Shown here one piece after another: positions 45,717-56,174 of a DNA stretch of 64,000 nt. Origin of the DNA: Orobanche coerulescens (Eukaryota > Streptophyta > Magnoliopsida > Lamiales > Orobanchaceae); the NCBI GenBank assembly GCA_033398695.1, contig CM065805.1, positions 165,455,787-165,519,786 on the forward strand. Direction: 5' to 3'. Position 1 is the stretch's first letter. Each line of letters begins with the position of its first letter. A program made the position numbers and the translations under genes. The notes beneath the pieces are model-generated. The model worked only from the letters and a program-made list of their open reading frames with translations, had not been told where the DNA came from and ran no database searches.

Positions 45717-47486
45717 TGTTGGAATATTTATTCCACATATTAATAAATAATGTTTTGATGATTAAGTTGTTAAACAAAACAAAACAACAAAGAGGCGAAG
45801 CAAAACGACGAAGGAATCGAAGATGCAAAAAGCTGGACAAAATACAAAACTAGCGCACGCTAGATATATAAGTTAGCGCACGCTAACGGGTCCCGGCTGC
45901 AGATCATACGAGTTCGAAGTAACCTGAAGTGAAGTTACCTGATGAGGATAGCGCACACTACACCATGTTTACTAACGCACGCTATCGAGCCCATATTACC
46001 GTTGTGAAGAGATTCAAACACAGAATGACGTATGCAGTGAAGTAAGCTTAGCACACGCAAGAGATGATATTTAGCGCACGCTAAATATCAAAGTTTGAAT
46101 CAAGTCAATCAATCCGTTGGGGAGAATCTGGTGCAAGTAAAAAAGTATTAATGGATACATGACACATGCAATGATGCATGATTAGTGCACGCTAGAGATG
46201 TTAAACGGGCTAGCCCTAGAGGTTCCGGGCTAGCCCTAGCGGGCTTCGGGCTAAACGGTCCAGGCCAAAAAAGCCCGGATTTAAACGGGCTAGGAAATAT
46301 CGGCCCTAACCCTAACCCTAACGGGCTTCGGGCTAAACGGGCTAAATATTTAAAAATCTATTTTTTATTTTTTTATAAGTCATAAACCAAAAAAAAAAAG
46401 TAACAATATATTTTATATATATAACAACTATACTATAATAAATATAACAAAAGAATACACTTTTATGTATATACATATATATACACACTATATTAACAAA
46501 TCCAGTAATAATATATAATATATATAATATTAATATAATATATATATAATATTAATATATATTATATATATAATATTAATATATGTTATATAAATATAGT
46601 ATTACTGTAAGTTGAAATTAACAATATATATATATATATATCGGGCTTCGGGCTAAACGGTCCGGGCCAAAAAAGCCCGGACTTAAACGGGCTAGGAAAT
46701 ATCGGCCCTAACCCGGTTTTTTGGCGGGTTAAACGGGCCAGCCCGTCGGGCCCGAGCCCGTTTAACATCTCTAGCGCACGCTACAAGAAAGTGTTAGCGC
46801 ACGCTAACTGTGAATGACAGAAGCCACTGGACTAAAACTGAAAGACGTTAACGTACGTAACAGTACATAACATACGCTAAGGCTAAATACACGCGATAGC
46901 GCACGCTAAGGAAGTCAGCCTAGCGCACGCTAATAACAACTGGCAGTAACGGCTAGTTTGTGGAAAAAGGCTATAAATACCAAATGAGTTGGTATCATTC
47001 CAGATAACAACATTGAGCAATTCATATACACTTAAGATATCATTGTAAACATTATAGTTGTTGTTCTTGAGCTTAAATTAGAGTGATTGAGTGTTATACA
47101 CAAAATCATACACGAGTGAGAAAAAGAAAAGATACGATTGGATTCGGTGTTATTAGGATCAAGGATCCGGCATTGTCAGAATCGCAATCGCTATCTTAGT
47201 GAGGTTTATCTAGTACCAATAGAAAGCTAGAGTGGTTGATTCCTTATCCAAAAGAAAAGGAAAACGGTTTTACTCGGACCAATAGAAGACGAGCTTGTAA
47301 CGGTAATCCCTCGACCGATAAAAGAGAGGTGCAGAGGTTTTGATCTTGAACCTATAGAAAAAGATACATCGAGAGAGGACGTAGGCACGTTTGGCCGAAC
47401 CTCTATAAATCCGCGTGTCATTTATTTTCTGCAATTTTATTTTACGCTTCCGCACAAACGGCGCATATACCGATATTACCACAACA
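45717..47486 (+). mobile_element. Solo LTR of the same copia family, opposite orientation
   Basis: Starts TGTTGGAATATTTATTCC and ends CGATATTACCACAACA, with target duplication AGTAT (45712-45716, 47487-47491). Without its own nested hAT it is about 1.18 kb, the family LTR length. It carries intact TAGCGCACGCTA motifs at 45851, 45874, 46072, 46795, 46897 and 46921. It shares GGTTCGGCCGAACC-region and GAGGGATTACCG landmarks, reversed, with the host LTR. Confidence 0.9.
46193..46773. mobile_element. Non-autonomous hAT element inside the solo LTR
   Basis: Ends TAGAGATGTTAAACGGGCT and its inverted copy ending GTTTAACATCTCTA. Target duplication of 8 bp with one mismatch, GTGCACGC (46185-46192) and GCGCACGC (46774-46781). 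Subterminal GGGCTAGCCC/GGGCTTCGGGC units surround a TA-rich core (46400-46640). No transposase. Confidence 0.9.
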
Positions 47487-48324
47487 AGTATCTTTTTCTA
47501 TAGGCTAAAGATCAACCTATGCACCTCTATTCTATCGGTCGAGGGATTACCGTTACAATTCTCGTCTTCTATTGGTCCGAGATAAACCATTCACACACTT
47601 GTCTTTTTTTCGGTCCAAGTTAAACCGTTTTCCTTTTCTATCGGACAAGGAATCAACCTATCTAGCTTTCTATGGTACTAGACAAATCTCAGGTGGATAT
47701 AGATTGCGATTCTAATAATGTTGGATACTTGATCCTAATAACACCGAATCCAATCTTATCCTTTCTTTTTCCTCTCGTGTATGTTTTCGTGTAAAACACA
47801 CAAACACTTATCAATATAAGCTCAAATACAACAACAAGAATGTATAAAATGATATCACAAGTATAGATGATTTGCTCAAGGTTGTTGTGTGGTTTGATAC
47901 CAAATGGTTTGGTATTTATAGCCATTTTCCTTCAACTAGCCGTTACTGCCAACTGACTTATTAGCGTGTGCTAGCCTTCCTTTAGCGTGCGCAATTGCCT
48001 GTTGCGTACGTTAATATTTGCTGGTTATGTATGTTATCTGCTTGCAACTTCAGTCCAGTGGCTACTGCCTCTATCAGTTAGTATGCGCTAACATCTCCTT
48101 AGTGTGCGCTAATATTACGTCATTGCTTGTGTCATATATCCGTTGCAGCCTTTTGACTTCTGACTTTCCACCGAATCTTCCAACGGATTGATTATCTTGA
48201 ATTCAAACACTTTAGCATGCACTATTCCTCAACCGTAGCGTGCGCTATGATTTCGTCACTGCATATGTCATTCCGTGTCTGAAAGTCTTCACAACGGTCA
48301 TGTTCCACGATAGCGTGCGTTATG

Positions 48325-49521
48325 TGTTGGCCACTAAGTATACTGGATACAGCTTGGAAGGTGTTTTAAACAACAAGCTGTACTGATTTTAAATTTGAGT
48401 GCGTAGCGAAAGTCTTAAATAGTAAGTTGCTGTGAATACAGCAACTCGATGTGCAGTGTATACTTAAATAATCACAGTTTAATAAAACAGTAAAGTCAGA
48501 AGGTAAATAACAAAGTATTTAAAGTGGTTCGAGGTAAACCCCTCTACGTCCACTGGTCCTCCGCACAGGAGTAAAAAGTTTATTATAATTACTGTGTACA
48601 CAACTACGTAATTATAACAACACGTGATCAATATATCGTTCACACATATTGATATAAAGATCTTAGCTTCAACCGTTCACACAGATTGGTTTGAGCTAAC
48701 ACTTGACTGGCTTCTTCACACACAGTTCTGAAGCTTCGTCTTCTTCGATGCAATTCCTTCACACACAGTTCCGGAGTAGCAAAGATTCTCAGTCCACACA
48801 GGGCTGATGGGTTTGTTCAAGGATTAGAACAATATATGAACAACAACTTTGACTTTCTGAGCTTCTAGCTGATGATGTGTTGTTCAGTGTTTGAGCACTG
48901 TATATCTCTTATATATCTGAGTTATAGTGAGCCTTGGAGATATGTTTTGCTCTGATGTATATGATAATAACTTCGTAAGCTTTTTGTAACTGGTAACTTC
49001 GTAACTGATCTTCAACGCCTTGATGAGATATATATAGTCTTCTGAAAATATATCCATTGAGATAAATCCGTTGAGCAAGATTCTGTTCCAACGGGATGAT
49101 GTGTTTGAATAAAACACGATCCGGATTTTGCGGGATTTGAAGATCTGTTGACTTACAGTATTTAAGTATTTTATCCTTTAGTATTTAAATACTTATTTAT
49201 CAACGGGACTTGTCTTTAGTGAATAGTGAAGATTCCTTCTTTGTCCTATTGAGAGTTATATGGAAGAATCACTGTATTGTTAATTCGAGACAACTTCCAT
49301 ACTTAGTCTTTTATGAGTCTTCTTTGCTGTAGGATAGGTTCCACTGTATGATTTCTTACGAGAGGTCTTCGATATAGGTTGACATTATTGATCAGCTTTT
49401 CGATATAGTTTCCTTACTGTATGCAGGATTGGCATATTGTCAAAACATCTTTATCATCACTAATCGATACAGGGATTGTTTATCCTGACTGTTTCGATAC
49501 CGGGTATTTGTTATCCCAACA
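48325..49521 (+). mobile_element. Solo LTR (TGTTGG...CCCAACA family), 1197 bp
   Basis: Starts TGTTGGCCACTAAGTATAC and ends TGTTATCCCAACA, with exact target duplication TTATG (48320-48324, 49522-49526). It contains repeated TTCACACACAGTTC and TTCACACAGATTGG segments. Removing it restores sequence matching the uninterrupted sister LTR near 43300. Terminal TGTTGG/CCAACA suggests a copia-type LTR. Short open frames inside (48884-49117) are incidental. Confidence 0.92.
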
Positions 49522-50081
49522 TTATGCTTCAACAGTAGCATGTGCTATCTTCATCAGGTAACTTTGTCTTCAGGTAACTTTGTACTCTCGTCTGATCTGC
49601 AGGTGGATTTCGTTAGCATGCGCTAAACTTGATCTCTAGCGTGCGCTAGCAGTTCAGTTTGAATGACTTTTTGCGTCTTCGACTTCTTCGTTGAATGGTT
49701 TTACTTCCTTGTAGTTTTTCTTTGTTTAACAACTAATCATTAAAACTCGATAATGAATATTTGGAATAAAATATTGCAATATTTTGTTGTCTGGTTATGC
49801 TTAAACCGTGTAATGTTATTTCCGCTTTATTTGAACTATTGTCGGTTGTACTATTGTTTTAAGAATATTCCATCTTCAAATGGTTTATACTAATATTTGG
49901 ATCCTGTGTATTCTGAGGCTAATAGCCGTACTATTTGGAGGCTCCTAATCGGAGTAATGATTATTGTATTGTGATTCGGTATCACGATAATGTTATGTTT
50001 AATTTGTGTATTGGTATCGCCTGGTGGGTCCCAGAGTGGGATCCACGGCACTGTAATGGCCGCCGTATTAGGGGTGTTACA

Positions 50082-50560
50082 CACATACCACCACGTGCCA
50101 TCTTACTCAAGCTTACAACACTGCCGCCACCATAAAAATCGGGGCTATAACCATACTCGAACCAAATTCATGTGTCTCTCGCAACCGTTTTCTTGTATGT
50201 CATTCTAACATGACTAGCAAGATGGTGACATATCTGGTCATGAAGACCATCATGGAACTTTGCTTTTATATCATCAATTTGAACCATATGAGGTGCAAAT
50301 AAATACATACGGTTGAACTTTCTTTTGTACTTAGTGACTGAATTCCACCATGCGTTAAGTCCAAGAATTCTTTCTGCATATTGGCCTTATATACCCTTGA
50401 CAGTACTTCTCCTTGTCCATCTCTTTAAATGTATGCCAAGTAAGTGATATGCACTCTTCTTCTCACTTAAGTCTCCTACCTATTCCACAAGGTTCTAGCA
50501 TCTCTTTTGAGCTGGAACGCTGCATATGACACTTTGAGCATCAATGCATGCCATATAGTC
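50082..50560 (-). pseudogene. Gag remnant of the third gypsy chromovirus
   Basis: Frame-hopping minus-strand translation gives AAFQLKRDARTLW near 50540-50500, KEKYCQGYI near 50410-50390, then YLFAPHMVQIDDIKAKF HDGL and ICHHLASHVRMTYKKTVARD near 50310-50170. These match the capsid end of Tekay-like gag. It is the other side of the copy interrupted at 41306; the zinc knuckle and protease that should lie between are missing. Confidence 0.7.
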
Positions 50561-51469
50561 ATACTCTCTAAATTTAACAATCACTCATCAATTGCTGCTG
50601 ACCCTTCATGTCCATGAAAAAAAAAGGAGGTTTAAATTGATTAAACTAATTGATCACTCAAGCATGCACTTGATCAAGAAGCACGTGGCACTATGGTTGC
50701 ACCTTGAAGTAAAAGTGTTAAACCAGTCAATCTCTGCTGTTGATTTGAATATCATTTTGGTTTCCTTTTGTCTGATCTCTATGACCCATATTAATATTTT
50801 CGTCAATATTTTCCATTCTCTATCATTTGACTAAAATTAAAATTATTGACACATTCACGATTCTTTTGAACAAGTATAAAAGGGCAAGTAAACTTTTTTA
50901 ATCTCAATTCATCACAAAAGCATCTCAAAGTATTCCAAAGTATTTCAAGAAAATTAAAGATGACGTGTTCGGATTTAATTAAATTCTATATTTACAATAG
51001 AGATATGAAAAGTTTATACACAAATTGTAACTTTAATGTTAAAATAATAAAATCAATTGATGAATATATGGAAAGTCTATATATCATATCATATATATTG
51101 AAAGATTAGGTCCTAAAATTGATTGTGGAGTATTAATGACACCATTTTTAAAGTGAAAATATATGGAGATTAATGTGATGACATCACTAATTGATTGGAG
51201 TATTAATGACTTTAATTTTAAAGTGAAAATTCATTCATATCAAATAGCTTTTACAAGAATTGCAACCGTATGTATTGTTAATTCCTTTCATATTGTGTCA
51301 AATTTAATGAGGCAAATATTAATGGCCTAAAGTTATTAAATTCTTTTCAAGTCTCCTTCATTTAATCATTTGCTCCTTTCATTTGCCTTGAAATAAATGC
51401 ACAAACCCTTCAACCACCATTATTTGATACTATAAATAACACCATTTGAATAACAAAAAGTACAAACTG
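50561..51469. other. AT-rich spacer
   Basis: No gene is recognised. Two near-copies of GAGTATTAATGAC...TTTAAAGTGAAAAT occur at about 51131-51168 and 51199-51231. Confidence 0.5.
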
Positions 51470-51607
51470 TTCGAATGGTTAAAGCTAGAACGTAGCAAAG
51501 CATTTGGAGAATTCACCCAAGACATAGTTTTACAAACCTGTATTATGGGTGGATGTGATTATTTACATATCCCAGAAGTTGGCCATCCGTGCTATGAGGG
51601 ATCGTAA
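51470..51607 (+). pseudogene. Exonuclease 1-like pseudo-exon (XPG-I end)
   Basis: Translation from 51470 reads FEWLKLERSKAFGEFTQDIV, then CIMGGCDYLHIPEVG. Plant exonuclease 1 has a matching block, a GF(S/T).QMLLEMCILSGCDYL stretch at the end of the XPG-I nuclease domain; GCDYL with its metal-binding Asp is the key motif. The frame stops after HPCYEGS. Exonuclease 1 is a 5'-3' nuclease of mismatch repair and recombination. Upstream nuclease exons were not found, so I call a fragment. Confidence 0.6.
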
Positions 51608-51720
51608 AGTTGTTATGAGAGAGGAGTATGACTATCTCAATGTAAATTTATGATCTCGTATGTGATTTTCTCCTTTTCCTACTTTTAAAAGATTCTAAGC
51701 ATTTGCACCATGTTACAGGT

Positions 51721-51924
51721 TATTAAGGATGCGGGCGCGATCGATGCAACTCCCAAAACCATCAACGGGTATACAACCCCGACAACAAAACTATAGTCCA
51801 TCTTACAAATATGGTTTCCGAAAGAGAAGAAGATTATTTGTACGTAGGGTTACCCATAGCACAAGGATTTGTTGAGGATATAGCAACTGTGGATTTAGAT
51901 CCTGCTACTAAAGAAAATATGCAG
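51721..51924 (+). pseudogene. Exonuclease 1-like pseudo-exon (downstream of nuclease domain)
   Basis: The end of this block reads DYLYVGLPIAQGFVEDIATV followed by DLDPATKENMQ and a good donor GTGTGT at 51925. Plant exonuclease 1 has DF(V/L)GPxxPQxIAKGIAxGxLDPxT in this position. A stop near 51795 lies upstream in the same frame. With the 51470 block it is in correct family order and spacing for consecutive exons. Confidence 0.6.
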
Positions 51925-54270
51925 GTGTGTGTTCGTGTTCGTGTTCGTGTAATTGTTGTGTCCTAAATAGGATTGAGTGTTGGATGTGAATTGCGCTTCA
52001 AAGTCGTGGATGTGATAATGTTTGAGTAAAATAAGTTAGTTGAACATTGATCGACTTACGTGTTCAATAGTCATCGATGAATGAGGCTAGATGTATGTGT
52101 GCTTTGAATGCTAACCAATTGGCATGTCTACGTGATAAAAATTTATGGATGAAAACAAGTTTGAATCTGAGTTTAGAAACTCAGAAGGGTACTTGCGGAT
52201 TAACAATTAATCATTGAGATGCCATTAATGTGTTTTGGGGAAGATTTTAAAAAGAAGTTTGAATCTGAGTTTAGAAACTCAGAAGGGTACTTGCGGATTA
52301 ACAATTAATCCCCACCCGAAAATACGGAATGAAGCTTTTTAGTTGATTATTAATGATGGAATTATGGGGAAAAAATTTCTGTTAAGGGTGGGAGCAATAG
52401 CATCAAATATTATTAGTAAGTTGTAAACATGAAAATTGTGAGACATGTAATGTAAGGTATTGCTATTCTAAGGCGTATTGGCGTAATATTTATAAGAGAT
52501 ATCTGTTTCCATGACAATATAATTTTTATCGACTAATATAACAAATTATGCACGCACATAAGTCTATACATGAGGTACATTTTATCCTTGGTATTTCATA
52601 AATGTGTGAGTCTTAAAGATTTTTAAAGATGATTTTCTGGGATATAAACTTAGGGGTTGACACTCTACTAAAAGTGATAATACGATTCAAGTAACATTTT
52701 AATGATGTTCTGGAAATATACATGAGTACCGAATTTGTTATCCTCGTGAGAGGCTAAAAAAAGTATTTTTATTTGCTTTGATATGTAGTCAAATCAACGA
52801 AAGAAAATGTCACATGTTTTGGTGAAAAATGTAACCCATTATCTAAAACTTACACTACAAACATTTTAAAAATAAAAAAACACCAAGACAACAACAAGAA
52901 ATAAACTATAAACTCAACAAAATGGTTACATTTACGTAAACATTAACGAAATACTTAAAACAATCAACAAAGATCTCCCGCGGCAGCCTTAGTTATAGAT
53001 TGTTGTATATTCGGCAATTTACACAAACATTACGCGATGAATACTTAGATACAACATTTGTGCATCGCACGGATCCGTGAGTTTTAGTACATCTGATTTG
53101 AACAGATAAACTAAAAGAGTTTGCTAAAATAACAAAATTCGACATATTAAAAATATCACCTTGAATAATGAATAGAAAGGAAAAAGTATATAATTTTGTC
53201 TCGAAGTCATTTGTAAATTATAATAACCAAATACAAAAAAGTTGATTTTTAGGCATTAGAAGAATGTGGAAGAAAACCCCGATTTACCACTCCAGTTAAG
53301 CACAAGAAAAATGAGACAAGCGTGTTTCAAAGCAACTCACAACAAGAAAAAACAATGAGGTTGATACTATCAATAACTGATTCGACAACATCAGATGTTA
53401 CTACACATTTGCCATCATCATCTTCTAATAATGATATAGATTGTTAGGTGATGAAAGATGATTGTGACGGTCATTACGAAGGCCAAGAGTAGTTAAATTT
53501 GCATATTTACCTTTTGCAACATTAGGAAGATGTTACTTAACTACAATAACGAGTTATGAAGAGTGCATTTTTGTATCATTTATGATATATGAAATGCATA
53601 TTAAGACGGAAATATTATACATAAGTGTTATATTGATCGATCTTAATATTGGTCGAAATTATAACTACGGGATTTCGTTAAAATATATAAACTAACACAA
53701 TTGATATACAAAAACTTGGAAGAAATAAATGGACAATGGACCACATCACATAACAAAGCCCAATTAATTTGTATTAAATATGGGCCATCTAAGACCAATA
53801 CTCTATTATGAAATATCAAGCACATATCAACTAAAATAATCCCAATACATTATATATAACTAATTATATAAAACTTATATTACAAACTTTAAAAAAAAGG
53901 CTATAATCTTCTCAAAAAGCAACAAACAAAATCCGACGCAATCTTGATAACAAGTATTCAACCATCTGCACCAACATCACGTCCAAACCACGTACATATT
54001 CAACCCAAATCACAGTCGGTGCAACGCACGGGTTCGTAAAGCCTCGTAAATTATAACTTTAATGTTGATATAACGAAACCAATTAATGAAGATATGCAAA
54101 TTTTAAACATTAATTATAACTCTAATGTTGAAATAATGAAATCAAATAATGATGACCTGAAAAGTGTATACATTATATATTTAATAACAAGATAGTGAAT
54201 TTATTTAAAATATTTAGAGAAAATATCTCCCATATATACTAATACAGAATACGATGAACCTGCGTGAGAG
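51925..54270. other. AT-rich stretch with possible third pseudo-exon and Helitron-like scraps
   Basis: After an acceptor-like TTTTTAG, 53253-53400 reads ALEECGRKPRFTTPVKHKKN, which could be a further exonuclease 1-like exon (C-terminal linker), weakly supported. Short hairpins TGCATCGCACGGATCC (53062) and TGCAACGCACGGGTTC (54019) resemble plant Helitron 3' hairpins. The rest has nothing I recognise. Confidence 0.35.
52157..52310. repeat. Direct repeat of about 56 bp
   Basis: AAGTTTGAATCTGAGTTTAG...GCGGATTAACAATTAATC occurs at 52157-52212 and again at 52256-52310, about 99 bases apart. Confidence 0.9.
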
Positions 54271-54848
54271 CTTCTCATGCTTCGGCTGCCATATGTCTTT
54301 TGCTGGTACTTCGTGTGCTTATGTATCAGTCTCTCATGCTCCAGCTGACACATAATCAATTACTAGCCTAATCATCATTGCATTAATTACATTACAATTA
54401 TACCTCAAATAACCCATACATACCTTATTAATTTTTACGAAGTAAGGAATATGAATTACGAATAAATAGGAATTGATTATATTTACAGAAATATTTCACG
54501 TTTTTATTAATTAAAAAATATAAATTCCAAATAAAGAAAAATTTAATATAGTAGTGGCAGCTTCTCATGCTTCGGCTGCCACATGTCTTCTGCTGGTGCT
54601 TCGTGTGCTTATGTGCCAGCCTCTCATGCTTCAGCTGACACATAATCAATTACTGGCCTAATCATCAGTGTATTAATTATATTATAATTATACCTCAAAT
54701 AACTCCTACCTACCTTATTAATTTTTACGAATTAAGGAATATGAATTACGAATAAATAGGAACTGATTATATTTATAAAAATATTTTACGTTTTTATTAA
54801 TTAAAAAATATAAATCCCAAACAAAGATGAATTTAATATAGTAGTGTG
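54271..54848. repeat. Tandem duplication, two copies of about 290 bp
   Basis: CTTCTCATGCTTCGGCTGCC begins both copies (54271 and 54561), and both end AATTTAATATAGTAGTG. They are about 90 percent alike by eye. Within each copy the CTCATGCT(T/C)C(G/A)GCTG unit also occurs twice (for example 54271 and 54331). Confidence 0.88.
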
Positions 54849-56174
54849 CACTACATATTAAAAACTTAAACCTAAAATCTTGTGGAAATATTATATATTT
54901 CCACTAATTAATTAGTTTATATTAGTTAGTCACTATAATTAAGTATATCAATAAAAGAAATATCAACTGAAATGAAAGATGATTGAGAGTATGCAAAAGA
55001 AAAATTGAATATATATAATTAAAAAAATACTCGAAGTCCTAATCAATTAAATAAATCAAAATAATCTTATTAAGAAATATCATTAGAAGTGTAGAAACAA
55101 TGGTTTTAATTATTATTTATAGATAAATCAAAGAAACTATGAAATAAATCAATTAGTCTATATTAGTTTTAAATCTTATTTAATTAATATAAAGTAGGAA
55201 AATAAAAAAACTCATATTTACTAAATTATATAATTATTGATTTTATGAATTTTCAAACAGATATTTCTAAATGTATAAGCAACTAAATTTAATAATAATA
55301 TACTAATCCGTAGATTCATCTTTGTACAAAGAGAATTTCAGAAAATGAAAATTGATCGTTTTAAGTGATTCTTAAGTAATTTTTTATTTATTTTTTAGGT
55401 TTAAAAGATTTGTTAATTTATTTACTTTTGAAATCAACTATATAGTTTGAAAAGTTTGAATTTGCTTTCGTATTTTAAATTATATCTAAATAATTTATGT
55501 ATTTTTATTCAAATATAAGGATTAAATTATCTCTTTTTTGGCCATTTAACAGAAACCGCTAAATACTTGCTAATTTGGATCATTTTGGCAAAATCATCTG
55601 CCAGCTTCTTTTACTATTGCTTCTGAGTTCGTATCGCTACAATAAAAGAGGAAATTGAATTGATTCATAAACTCGTATGTAGTCACTGAACGGCACCGCT
55701 CGATTCTACTGCCTCTCCCGCTTGAGTTAGCATACGCGGCAGACCAAGGACCAAAAAATAACGTGGAAGCAAATTTATTTTTAAAAATTTCTCATAGGAT
55801 CAGAGTGTAATTTTTCCTTCTAAAATATGTAAGCAATTTTTTTTTGATAATAACATACATATCAGTAGAATGATCTCTATATAAAAGAGGGTTATAGAGA
55901 ATAAAAATTGACTATAAATCTTTTTAAAAATATATCGCAATAAGTATTATAATTATTTTTAATTTCCAGTCACTCAAAAAATAGGAACTTCGTGTGAGAA
56001 AAGAAGGGTTTTATTGTGCTATTGCAACAATAATTGATTATGTGAGAGACTTTAGTTTTGTTTGTTTTATTTTCTAATATGCTTTGGATGATGCATATTT
56101 GCAATATTTTGGTACACTTGCTTCTATAACATTTATTATGTTATACTACATATTTACGAGTAAGTATTCATTCC
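54849..56174. other. AT-rich spacer without recognised features
   Basis: I see no gene, RNA or repeat of note. It is very AT-rich, with a short GC-richer patch at 55680-55750. Confidence 0.5.

Larger units (their letters stand above)
42362..49781 (-). mobile_element. Gag-only Ty1/copia element, minus strand, with nested solo LTRs
   Basis: Target duplication TTTTG (42357-42361, 49782-49786). The left LTR is 42362-43556. A polypurine tract next to it reads AAAAAGGGGGAGAT on the minus strand. Minus-strand gag lies at 45540-44389. A primer site on the minus strand (ATTGGTATCGGAGCGAG, about 45580-45597) adjoins the right LTR, 45598-49781. That LTR is about 1.2 kb once two nested solo LTRs are removed. 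No protease, integrase or RT lies in the 2-kb interior, so it depends on another element. Confidence 0.85.
45598..49781 (-). repeat. Right LTR (5' in sense) of the copia element, in three pieces
   Basis: Pieces 45598-45716, 47487-48324 and 49522-49781 together match 42362-43556. The breaks are exact insertion sites with 5-bp duplications AGTAT and TTATG. Its first bases are TATTGAATC rather than TGTTGAAGC and its end is GCAATA rather than CCAACA, so both termini have mutated. Confidence 0.85.
41307..50081 (+). mobile_element. LTR-like unit with inverted ends, itself split by a copia element
   Basis: Left end TGTAACACCCC and right end GGGGTGTTACA. The outer 95-100 bp at the two ends are imperfect inverted repeats sharing ATTACAG, GCCGTGGA, CCCAC and GGACCCACC. 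Without the nested copia (42362-49786 with its duplication) the unit is about 1.35 kb. The inner sequence (41480-42361, 49787-50081) looks like a plus-sense gypsy LTR, with TTAGGTCGAGGCAAAGG and GCACGGAAAGAGC near 42280. The flanks AATAA and CACAT do not match, so there is no target duplication. It could be a rearranged solo LTR. Confidence 0.55.

Noticed and set aside
46302..46322. Telomere-like CCCTAA repeats
   Set aside because: Only three units, the plant telomere unit is CCCTAAA, and the stretch is part of the hAT subterminal GGGCTAGGG repeats.
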